This document shows, piece after piece, positions 41,495 to 49,795 of a stretch of DNA of 64,000 nucleotides. This DNA comes from Zelonia costaricensis (lineage: Eukaryota > Euglenozoa > Kinetoplastea > Trypanosomatida > Trypanosomatidae), in the NCBI GenBank assembly GCA_030849075.1, contig JASAOO010003499.1, forward strand, positions 1 to 64,000, in the 5' to 3' direction. Positions within the stretch are counted from its first letter, which is position 1. Every line of letters starts with the position of its first letter. A program made the position numbers and the translations under genes. The notes under the pieces were generated by a model. That model was not told the origin of the DNA and ran no database searches. It saw nothing but the letters and a program-made list of their open reading frames with translations.

Positions 41495-42118
41495 ATGAAC
41501 TTTTTCTTACTGCCGGAGACAGACTCGTTCTTCGAGGTGCTGCTGCGGCCGACGTTCGCCGTGTCGTTTAGTGTCATGGCGTCGTTCATGATCCTGACAA
41601 GCTACATCATGGAGAAGTCAGTGATCGAGCAGAGCAGTGCGCCGGCGGTTCTGGTGAGCAAGGACCTCGCTGTGAACGTTATCACCTTCGCGCTCTTTGT
41701 TGCCGGCATCACATTTGCCGGCAGCACGCAGATTACACGCACCATTGCGCTTGGCCAGAGCCCACCCATGAAGCTCGCAACGCTACGCGCGCTGCCGTGG
41801 CCGCTGTCCGCCATGTGCGGCGCGCAGGGCGACCGCAAGCTTGCGCCGTTTCTGCTCTACACGGCAGTTTTTCCAGGTGCCCTGGTGATTGCTCTCTTGC
41901 ACATCGCGAGCCTCTGTGCAAACGGGTTCACCAACGCGCTGCATTGGCAGATGCCGCTGAAAAGGTATCTGGCATGGACAATGCTGTGGCGCCTCGCCGT
42001 CACTGCGGGCGTTTTCACCGCAAATTATTTGGCTGCCCACAACCCGACGCAGTCGGTGCTGACGCCAAGCCAAGACAGCGACGCGGAGCCACCCGCTGCG
42101 ACGCGGAAGAACGACTGA
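41495..42118 (+). CDS. Four-helix membrane protein, unknown function (207 aa)
   Basis: I do not recognise a family. The protein has four hydrophobic segments at about 18-38, 58-78, 119-140 and 157-180. A hydrophilic loop (about 80-118) carries a Pro/Trp/Cys-containing stretch (LRALPWPLSAMCGAQGDRK), and the C-terminal tail is short, polar and acidic. The first residues (MNFFLLPETDSFFEVLL) have no cleavable-signal pattern. The even number of helices suggests both ends lie on the same side of the membrane. Coding is supported by a Met start right after a 5' A-run, sensible membrane topology, and GC-rich third positions against a less GC-rich flank. Neighbours give no functional clue because trypanosomatid transcription units are not functional operons. 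Confidence 0.75.
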   Translation: MNFFLLPETDSFFEVLLRPTFAVSFSVMASFMILTSYIMEKSVIEQSSAPAVLVSKDLAVNVITFALFVAGITFAGSTQITRTIALGQSPPMKLATLRALPWPLSAMCGAQGDRKLAPFLLYTAVFPGALVIALLHIASLCANGFTNALHWQMPLKRYLAWTMLWRLAVTAGVFTANYLAAHNPTQSVLTPSQDSDAEPPAATRKND

Positions 42119-42909
42119 GGCTTTTCCCCTCGGGCTCACTTCCCTCTCCCTGCACTACGACGGCCGACAGAGGCATGTGTAGTGCGGTGCCAGCATTTCG
42201 CACCTGCCGCGAGAGAATTACTGCCGCGCCGTGCCGCGATCTTTTCATTTGCCGCTGACCGCTTTTGTGTTTCTTTGCTTTCCACCAGCGGGCTGGTACG
42301 CGACTGAAAATGGCTAGCCATATCCCCTGCCACCATTTTCTCTTCACCCGACGCACCCGAGTGGATCGGAAAAGCACTGACACGACAGAAAAACACAAAC
42401 GAAGGGGCGAGCAGGCACGCATAACAGTGGTCAGTCGTTGAAACAGAAAAAAAGTAGCGTGCTAACAACTGCTCGTGAAATGGAGTCAGCGGCGTGGGTT
42501 CGATGTCTGCGCGGCGGCGACACCCAGTTTCGTCTGGCTGCGGTTTTCCGCCTCACCTAGCAGCCGCCAGCTCTCTAGTGTTTTCAGAGAGAAACACAAC
42601 TGCGATGAATACTAGCCGCTTGAGGGCGTCTCAGCTTCATGTGCCGGCACTGTTTCTCCGCTGTCCTTTTCTCCTCCCTCCCTCCCTCCCGCAACCGTCG
42701 TTTGGTGCAACACCAACGCTGTGCTGCGAACCGCGTCCGGCCTCCGACACAACTGTGATTCTTGTCGCCACAGTTCACTCCTCATCCAGTCTTTGCCACC
42801 GCTACGTTTTGTACTACAGCGCCTCCTTGCCGCTCACTTTCAAGTAGCCCTCTACCGTGTGTGCTCTTTTCTCCTTACTGTATCGATTCGATTGACGCCA
42901 GTCGGAACC
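42119..42909. other. Intergenic region (no gene seen)
   Basis: 791 bases. The VTC1 frame is open for 63 codons upstream of its ATG, but that part is Arg/Ser/His-rich and precedes a clear acceptor at 42900. There is a CCCT tract at 42672-42690 and no CA/GT repeats. Confidence 0.6.
42863..42901 (+). promoter_or_regulatory. Candidate spliced-leader acceptor for VTC1
   Basis: The tract CTCTTTTCTCCTTACTG (42864-42880) is followed by the first AG at 42900-42901. Only eight bases remain before the ATG at 42910. Confidence 0.55.
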
Positions 42910-43452
42910 ATGGACGCCACGAACCGCGGCCTTTCCTACCTCTGCTGCGTCGGCGGCTCCCTCAAGCCGTGGGCCGAGGGTCAGGATGAGGGCGACGACA
43001 AGTACGAGAGCCTCCAGGGCCCGGGTGGCCGCAACCTGACCGGCTCCGTCAACGACAAGCGCATCTGCGTGCCGCAGAAGATTGACCCGAAGACGTTTTT
43101 TGCGAACGAGCGTACGTTCCTGAAGTGGCTGTCCATCTCTGTCATGGTCGGCCTGATGTCGCTGACGCTGCTGAACTTTGGCGACTCCACGAGCAACGGT
43201 GCGGAGCTGGCCGGTCTTGTGCTGCTGCCCGTCTCGCTCGTCTTCATGGTGTACTCGCTCTTCATTTTCCGCGACCGTGCCAACAAGATTTACATGCGTG
43301 AGCCGATGCGCTACGACGACACGCGCGGCCCCACGATGCTCGTGCTTGTGCTCGGTTCCGCCTTGGTGCTGGCCACGATCTTCTCGCTCCAGCGCCAGTA
43401 CTCGCAGACCGTCGTCTCCTCCTTCTCGGAGTCGGCGCGCTTCTCGCAATAA
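42910..43452 (+). CDS. VTC1: Vacuolar transporter chaperone 1 (VTC1)
   Basis: A 180-residue protein. About 57 residues of hydrophilic N-terminal extension precede the family core: PKTFFANERTFLKW (60-73), the VTC/DUF202 signature, then three membrane segments at about 74-90, 100-120 and 142-160. Yeast Vtc1 has about 129 residues and the same three helices. VTC complexes synthesise polyphosphate from ATP and move it into acidocalcisomes; VTC1 is the membrane subunit and VTC4 the catalytic one, which is not in this window. In trypanosomatids the complex supports osmoregulation and phosphate storage. Conserved charged residues near the first helix (E67, R68, K72) are present, as are RDRANKIYMRE after helix 2 and the ending FSLQRQYSQT. 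The ATG is well supported by an acceptor eight bases upstream. Confidence 0.93.
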   Translation: MDATNRGLSYLCCVGGSLKPWAEGQDEGDDKYESLQGPGGRNLTGSVNDKRICVPQKIDPKTFFANERTFLKWLSISVMVGLMSLTLLNFGDSTSNGAELAGLVLLPVSLVFMVYSLFIFRDRANKIYMREPMRYDDTRGPTMLVLVLGSALVLATIFSLQRQYSQTVVSSFSESARFSQ

Positions 43453-45741
43453 GGACGCGACAAGCCGAGGAGTAAAAATGCGGTGGCAGGCAGCTGCCCA
43501 CACGCACGTGCACCAACGTACACACACACACACAGGCTCCTCAGTGAGTTGAGCTCGCGCCACGGTGCAGGACAAACAGACAGTAATGCGCGCTCCCTTA
43601 GTTGCACGGGAACCCGCTCACTCCCACACCAGCGCACACGCTAGCGAATACAGGTCTTTTTCTCTCTCGTGTGTGTCTTTTTGGCACGTTTTCGTGGGGC
43701 ACGCGCACTAGCACTGCTGCCTCACACGAAGAGAAGAGAAAAAAAGTGAATGAATGCGGAGAATTAATGCACCAGCGGAGCCGACCGAGGCCGATACGCA
43801 CACCCAGAGGGGGAAAAAAGGGGGCCCAGCTGTACGCATCAAGACGGCAAAGCAATCAACGCAGCTGGCTGACTCCGCGTCGAGGTTGCCGAGCCGGTGG
43901 TCTGCTTGACGCCGCCTGTTTCAGCACCGACGCGAAGAGTCGAGAGCAGAGTGGTTTGTGCGCTGTTGCCAGGTGTTGCCGTGACGCGCAGCGCACCTCT
44001 GCGACGCTTGTGTGTTCTTCTGCGGTGCAGATTGGAGGCGACGGTGAGCTTCTGCTGCGTGCCAGTTGCCTTTCCCTCATTCGTCCCTGCGGCGCGTAAC
44101 ACGTCGCCGGCCCCGTCATTTTTGAGCTTGATCTCATTTCTTCTTCATCTTTCTTCTTCTTCTTTTTTTCCATGAGGTCCCCAGCGGCAGCGGCGGAGGT
44201 TCGCAGCGCGCGGGGGCGGTGGCGGAAAGGAGGCCCCGCCGCTCGCTTGCGCCCCGTGCTCGGCCTCCCCCTCTTTCCACTTCTTTCTCCGGACATTCCT
44301 TTCGTTGACCTTTTTGCTTCGTTATGAGTGTATGAAACTTCCTCTTCTGTGAGTTCGTGTACGCACTCTCCCCCCCCCTAATCCCCCTCTTCGCCTCATG
44401 CCCATCATGAAGCTGTACCAACTCGAAAAGATGGGAGAGCGAACTGCGGAGGGACGGTGGTGATTCCTGCAGCGAAGAAGAGGGAACTGCACACGAGGCG
44501 GAAGAGAGAGACAGTAGTACCTCTTCTTTTTTGTTGTTGTTGTTTACCTTTTCCTCTCCCTGGTGCAGCCTTTGGTAATTCTCCTCGTTGGCCCGTCCAC
44601 TTGCACTGCACGCTGGTCTTTTTTTGTTTGCCTCTTGTATGTTTCCTTTTTGGCGGCGTTTCCTGAGGTGTTGTTTGGCTGGCAGGTAAAAGCGCACCGC
44701 GCAGGGTCGGTGGCGCGACTCCGGTTTTGTGTTGAGAGGACGAGTGTTCTCGTGGATTGTCTTGTGTTGGCTTCCTTTTTTACGAAGCTGAGAAAAGGGA
44801 AAGGCAGGCGGGCGGAACGTTCGCTGGGGCGGAGTAGGCACCACTCGTGCCGTGTAGGGCAGGCGGACCACCACTTGCGTCGGATGGCAAACAGTCTCAC
44901 AGTGTGAGGTAAGCAGCCGACGGACACCCACACAAGGTTTCTCGCTTTTCTTATTTATCTTCCCTTCTCTCCCTTCCCGCGTCCTGTCCAGTGGCCGTTG
45001 TTCTCTTCTCTGTACGAAACCTGTACGCTAAGCGGTGGCCCGGGAAGCTGTGGCACTGCCGCAGAACAGAAAACGGCAAAGAGCGAAGAGACGCAAAAGC
45101 CTCTGCATCCGTCGCCTCCGTGCGTCCTCTGTGCCCCACACGCGCTCAACACGCGAGTGTGTTCTCGCAAGCCGTGGTGGGCAAAGAATGCTCGCACACC
45201 GTGCAGTGGGCGAGCTTACTTCAGTGGCACCGCCCTTCCTCCCGCCCGACCTTGTGTGCTGTTGCATGCACGTGTGTGTGTGTGTCCGAAAGGTTGGTCT
45301 GGGGCGTGCACATCGCGGCTCAAGAGCTCAGACCACATGGGCTGAGGACAATCGTGATGCCGTTCCACCGAGTCGCTCTCCACAAAACGGGGTTTCGCTC
45401 GTGGCGCTGCTAGGCCGAGTACACACACGCACTCCTCTGTTCCTCGTCTCTCCTCCCAACCTCAACACCCTGCCCACTTCCTTGGCTCTCCTTCGCTATC
45501 CCACTCATCAAACCCGCCCTTCTCGACGTTCCCAGCTCTGGGCCCATCAGTTTTCACATCCAGAGCCAGCAAGAGTGCGAAAAAAAGAGGGACAAGAGGG
45601 AGCTGCTACCTTGGCTGCACGTCGGCTGCCTGTCGCCTCTCCACGCCTCCCCCCCTCCCCCCGTGCTCAACCCGGTCGCGGACTGGGCCCTCTTCTCACC
45701 AGAGAGAGCTTGACGCGGTGCCTCTGCCTTTTCTCGTGACC
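43453..45741. other. Intergenic region (no gene seen)
   Basis: About 2.3 kb between VTC1 and the sulfotransferase-like gene. It has a short CA tract (43520-43533), C-runs (44369-44378), T-rich stretches (44140-44170, 44523-44546) and the acceptor of the next gene at 45691-45702. Open frames on both strands are short or low complexity. Confidence 0.6.
45691..45702 (+). promoter_or_regulatory. Candidate spliced-leader acceptor for the sulfotransferase-like gene
   Basis: TCTTCTCACCAG, preceded by a longer C-rich tract (45640-45660), ends 39 bases upstream of the ATG at 45742. A second C/T tract lies between it and the ATG. Confidence 0.45.
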
Positions 45742-47259
45742 ATGCTCGGTCTCAAGTCCATGTCGGGGGTGCGGGATGTGGCCCGTGGTGGGTCGTGGCC
45801 GATGCGGCTTCTCAACGCCGCCGCAACCCGCGCTGCGCCGGAGAGTTTCGAGTTCGAGGCGGTGGTGACAGACGCGTGCGCTGCGGCGAGCGTGGCCGTG
45901 CCGTCCGAGGCGGACCTCCCGCACGCCCGCTGGTGGAAGAAGCTGTGCCGTGCCTGCCGCGACAAGACGAGTACAACCAAGTACGGCAGCCAGCTCCTGC
46001 GCGCGCGGCTGACCAACGCGCTGGCGCAGCGGCTCGCCGTGGACGAGGCCTACCGGCTGAATGGCGGTGAAATTGCACAGGCAGGGGCGGTGGCGGACCC
46101 GATTCTCGTGATGGGGCTGCCCCGCTCGAACGGCCACATGGCCGCACACACGCTGGCCCGGTCCGGCCTCTTCCTCACCCCGCGGCAGTGCGACACGCTC
46201 ACGCCGTCGCTGCTTCTCGACGTCGAGCGCCGCGATGCTTTCCGGCGGCGATTTCGCGGCTTCGGCTACCTGCACCCCGACTTCCTCTGTGTGCGGGTGC
46301 CGCAGGTGGACGTGGTTGACGACGACCTCACCCTGCACCTCATGACGCCACAGTCCTACGCGTGGGGGCTGCTGCACGGGCTGGACGATTACCTGCTCGA
46401 GTGCCTGGAGGAGGATCAGGAGCCGGTCTACATCGAGGTGCGCCGCGTCATGGAGTTGCTGCAGTGGTACCGCCGCTGCGGCCACTTCTCCGAGCCCGTC
46501 ACACGCGAGTTCGAGCCTATCGACAACCAGATGGAGCTGCAGACGTACGGCACCAAGAACACGCTTGTGCGTCCGCAGTGGCTGCTGTACAGCCCCTTCG
46601 CGATTCTCAGCTCCGACGCGGTCAACACCGTGTTTCCCCAAATGCGGGCGATTTGGGTGCACCGCGCGCTGAGCCAGTGCCTGCCGTCGCTGTGCTCCGC
46701 GCTGTGCCTGCACAACAGCCTGTACACCGGCAAGCCCCCGAGCGACTCACAGCTCGCGTCGATGGGGGAGAAGGTGCTGGGCATCTTCGGCTCCGGCACC
46801 GAGTACGCGATCGCCTACTACGGCAAGTTTGACCAGCGCCGCATGGCGCACTGGTCGAACCGCGACGTGAAGCGGCACTCGACGCGGGTGGCGACCAAGA
46901 CGCTGGACTACTTCGGCATCGAGCTGGACCGCTACCGCCGCATGCAGATGATCAGCGGGCAGACCGAGTACGTGTCCTTCTCGCGCCCCATGCACGACGC
47001 GCAGATGCCGTACTTCTGCCTGCACGAGGGCGTCATCGGCGACGTTTTCCAAGACTACATCTACCAGTTTGCCGAGTTCGCCTACGAGAAGAAGTTTGGA
47101 ATCACCGTGAAGGAGTACATGCCGCTGGCCGCGCCGGCCGACGCTATGGCGATGCGCGGGCTTGCTCACGGTTCCAGCGAGTCACGCACGGCCCCGGCTC
47201 TCGGAGCGGGCCAGCCCATGGTCGGCCACTTCCAGCAAGAGGACAAGGGCTTCCGATGA
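45742..47259 (+). CDS. Sulfotransferase-like protein (505 aa)
   Basis: Resembles the PAPS-dependent sulfotransferase family with the P-loop-type fold. The segment PILVMGLPRSNGHMAAHTL (about 120-138) matches the 5'-phosphosulfate loop, normally GLPRSGTT; here the Gly-Thr-Thr is replaced by Asn-Gly-His. FPQMRAIWVHRALSQCLPSL sits where the 3'-phosphate site is expected, including the Arg and Ser of the usual R-x(7)-S pattern. The protein is longer than most single-domain sulfotransferases, with an N-terminal helical part (1-115) and a C-terminal tail. Whether it still transfers sulfate is open because the loop is altered. ATG 45742 is the first in frame; the open frame extends only eight codons further, to a GTG. 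There is no signal peptide. It lies between VTC1 and the CFAP96-like gene, with no functional link to either. Confidence 0.7.
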   Translation: MLGLKSMSGVRDVARGGSWPMRLLNAAATRAAPESFEFEAVVTDACAAASVAVPSEADLPHARWWKKLCRACRDKTSTTKYGSQLLRARLTNALAQRLAVDEAYRLNGGEIAQAGAVADPILVMGLPRSNGHMAAHTLARSGLFLTPRQCDTLTPSLLLDVERRDAFRRRFRGFGYLHPDFLCVRVPQVDVVDDDLTLHLMTPQSYAWGLLHGLDDYLLECLEEDQEPVYIEVRRVMELLQWYRRCGHFSEPVTREFEPIDNQMELQTYGTKNTLVRPQWLLYSPFAILSSDAVNTVFPQMRAIWVHRALSQCLPSLCSALCLHNSLYTGKPPSDSQLASMGEKVLGIFGSGTEYAIAYYGKFDQRRMAHWSNRDVKRHSTRVATKTLDYFGIELDRYRRMQMISGQTEYVSFSRPMHDAQMPYFCLHEGVIGDVFQDYIYQFAEFAYEKKFGITVKEYMPLAAPADAMAMRGLAHGSSESRTAPALGAGQPMVGHFQQEDKGFR

Positions 47260-47866
47260 GGGTGCCGACTCACGCCGCGGGTGGTGCCGCTTGCGTAACA
47301 CCTCTCGTCTCTGTTTCTCCGGGTGGGCGCTCGGCCATGGCGTCTTCGCAGGGGCGGAGTGTGCCTTGTTGTCTATACCGTTTTCTGGTGTCTGCGAAGT
47401 CGAGCCGCGCAAGCCATCTCCTGCCGCGTCACACAAGGTTGCTTTTCCACAAATATGCGGGGAACAGTGAATCGAAAGAGAGAGAGAAGGTCGAAATGAA
47501 AGGACCACCGGTGACGTCCGCGCTGCCGCATCGTGCGCCTGACTGCCGGTGGCGGCCGCGACTTTTTGTTGCTCTTCCCTTGGGCGGACGGGGGCCCCCT
47601 TACAGGTGAGTTCTTGTCCGTGCGCAGGCGCCGGCACGTCAGCAGCTGATGCCCATTCTCCTCCACTTCCTCTTCACCCCCCCCTCCTACAGTTTCTGCT
47701 GACTCCCGTGGTGGACCGTGCGCTGTGCGTCAGTGCCGCTGTTTGCGTCTGTCCGGTTTCTCCTCGGTGTGTTCTCGCCTTCACCCTCGCCTCCCCCCCC
47801 AGGCACTCCCCCCCCCCACACACACACTCCTCCCTCTCCCACCCACCGCGTACCCCCCGCGCAGCC
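47260..47866. other. Intergenic region (no gene seen)
   Basis: 607 bases containing the acceptor for the CFAP96-like gene at 47783-47802, followed by a second C-run and a short CA tract (47817-47826). The next gene's frame is open upstream, but the translation is Cys/Ser/Pro low complexity. Confidence 0.6.
47783..47802 (+). promoter_or_regulatory. Candidate spliced-leader acceptor for CFAP96-like gene
   Basis: A C/T tract ending in eight C bases followed by AG at 47801-47802, 64 bases upstream of the ATG at 47867. A second AG at 47863-47864 is closer to the ATG. Confidence 0.5.
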
Positions 47867-48808
47867 ATGACGGAGGGACGCATTGAGACCATCCACAACC
47901 TGCGTCCCAAGAACTGGGACAACCGCCGGCACTGGACGAACTGGCACCACCTCTACGACTGCGAGGAGGACCACATCACACGCGAGAGTGCCCCGTTCCA
48001 TGACCTTCGCGCCGGCGGCCAGTTCCAGTACGAGTACGCCGGCGGCGGTCCGTATGCGGCCCCCATCCCGCCCCACCGCGTGAATGAGCGCGCCGCCGGC
48101 GACCGCATGGACTTCGCGCTGGGCCGGGGCACGAACACGGGCGGCCTGGGCAACCTGGCCCTTGACACCGAGCCCGGCCGCCCCACCGACCCCAACACCA
48201 TCCCGCGGCAGCGCGACATGTTCACCCGCTCCGACCCACTAAAACGCGGTCTCTTCTCGGAGCCACCCTACATGCCGGACGGCGCGGAGGAGAAGGGGCC
48301 GTCGCCGCGCACGGGCGGCCTGAAGGCGGGCGGGCCGTGCGACTACCTCGGCGGCACGGCGGAGCACATTGCGGACCCGTACAACGACAAGCCTGACTAC
48401 GGCCGCATCGGCCACTTCAAGACGGGCCCGGTGAAGCACGACTTCCCGGAGTGGATGCCAGAGGGGGCGCCGGAGCGCAAGCCGCGCAAGACGTACGGCC
48501 CCTTCCGCGCCGGCAAGCCAGACCACCTGCACATGGGCGGCGATGTTGAGTGGATTCCCGACCCGTACGACAAGGGTGCGCTGCGCAACAACCGCCACCC
48601 GTTCCGCACCTGGAAGACGCGCACGAAGTGGTCGATGCCGGTGCACGCGCCGTGGTCCACCGGCCTGGCGACGGCGGAGGCGCGCAAGGGGGCCGGGCTT
48701 GACCTGACGGACCGCAACCTGCCCAGCCTCCGGACGTACCGCAAGGCAAACCTGACACAGACCATCGGCTCTGAAGCCGCGCTGTCCTCGATGCCGCCGC
48801 GCAAGTGA
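47867..48808 (+). CDS. CFAP96-like (C4orf47/UPF0602) flagellar protein
   Basis: A 313-residue hydrophilic protein rich in Gly, Pro, Arg and Asp, with no membrane segment. Short repeated boxes are visible: LKRGLFSEPPYMPDG (about 125-139), TGGLKAGGPCDYLGGTAEHI with DPY (about 148-172), GHFKTGPVKH and YGPFRAGKPDHLHMGGDVEW with DPYDKG. The GLFSE start, the K-x-x-x-F/G-x-AG boxes and the ADPY endings resemble the vertebrate C4orf47/CFAP96 protein, found at cilia and centrosomes. The resemblance is judged by eye, so the assignment is moderate. Repeated boxes of this type are common in proteins that line flagellar microtubules, which would fit a flagellate. ATG 47867 begins the non-low-complexity part. 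Confidence 0.6.
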   Translation: MTEGRIETIHNLRPKNWDNRRHWTNWHHLYDCEEDHITRESAPFHDLRAGGQFQYEYAGGGPYAAPIPPHRVNERAAGDRMDFALGRGTNTGGLGNLALDTEPGRPTDPNTIPRQRDMFTRSDPLKRGLFSEPPYMPDGAEEKGPSPRTGGLKAGGPCDYLGGTAEHIADPYNDKPDYGRIGHFKTGPVKHDFPEWMPEGAPERKPRKTYGPFRAGKPDHLHMGGDVEWIPDPYDKGALRNNRHPFRTWKTRTKWSMPVHAPWSTGLATAEARKGAGLDLTDRNLPSLRTYRKANLTQTIGSEAALSSMPPRK

Positions 48809-49795
48809 AGAGCGTGGGGGATAGAGGGAAGGGGCGGGTGGCGAAGATCGGCTTCCACTTGGGCCCCTTCTCACGTCCCCACCTCGTTGCACACTCCTTT
48901 CCGGAGGAGGAGGGGAGGGGGGTTGTGCCTTGTTGCTGCGGTCCTTACGGCTATCCACGGTGGATTCGTCGTGGTGTTTGATGCGCCGATGCGCGCGTGC
49001 GTGTGTGTCGGCGTCTAGTTCACTTGCCTGTGCGATGTACACTGAGCTTTGTCTATTTTGTTTTGTGTGCTTGCTTACTGCAGCGGTAGGGAGGTGGATG
49101 AAGTGCGGAGGGGGTCGGAGGGCGAGTGGACGCAGCGCTTTCAAGCAGTATGCACCTCTACGTAACACACGCTCGTCGCGGATTCATTGTTGCCCCACTT
49201 GCTTGACCCGGCGTCGTCGCCCTTCATCTGCTTTCTTCTTCTCCCCCCCCTCCCTCCCCTGTCTCCCCTCCTCCGTCAGGCTGCCTTTGTGGCGCTCCCT
49301 TTCCCACTTTACATGTACCATGTCACCTTCTTTTCTTTTTTTCTGGCGTTGGAGTTAGAGTTTGCCCTTTCCTTGCCGCGTCACCAGCTCCGCATGGGGA
49401 CTCACGGAACAAGAACGCAAAACACACATGGGCATCAACGGCCCCGCTACTGCAGAGCAGATGGACGACGAACGACCGCATCGTCCTCGGCGAGGCACGA
49501 CACGTTGCACAGCAACACACGTGCTTGTCTTGCCACGCGAGGTACAGCCTGATGCTCACAGCGGTACACCTGCTTGGGGGCACCGCACTGCCTGCGAGTA
49601 AAGGCAGACGGGGACAAGGAATGCTGCGAGGCTCCTCGCTGCCGTGGCTTCCCTCCTCCCCCCCCTCCTGCCCTCCCCCTCCTGACTTCCCTTCACGCTC
49701 TCACGTGCTCGTTGCATTCCTTCGGGCGTCTTGCCTGCGTCTTTACACGGTACAACCTATCCCCCCCCTCTCCCCATTGCACGCAGCGCCATGCT
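48809..49795. other. Intergenic region (no gene seen)
   Basis: 987 bases. Pyrimidine-rich on the plus strand in several places (49230-49270, 49650-49700), ending in the acceptor at 49759-49786. The next gene's frame is open from 49574, but codons before 49796 lie upstream of that acceptor. Confidence 0.6.
49759..49786 (+). promoter_or_regulatory. Candidate spliced-leader acceptor for the 961-aa gene
   Basis: A C/T tract (49760-49778) is followed by the first AG at 49785-49786. The retained leader is nine bases and contains an out-of-frame ATG at 49791 before the start at 49796. Confidence 0.55.

Noticed and set aside
42490..42510. GGGTTCGATG resembling a tRNA B box
   Set aside because: The consensus ending and the stems of a tRNA are absent, and no matching A box is found upstream.
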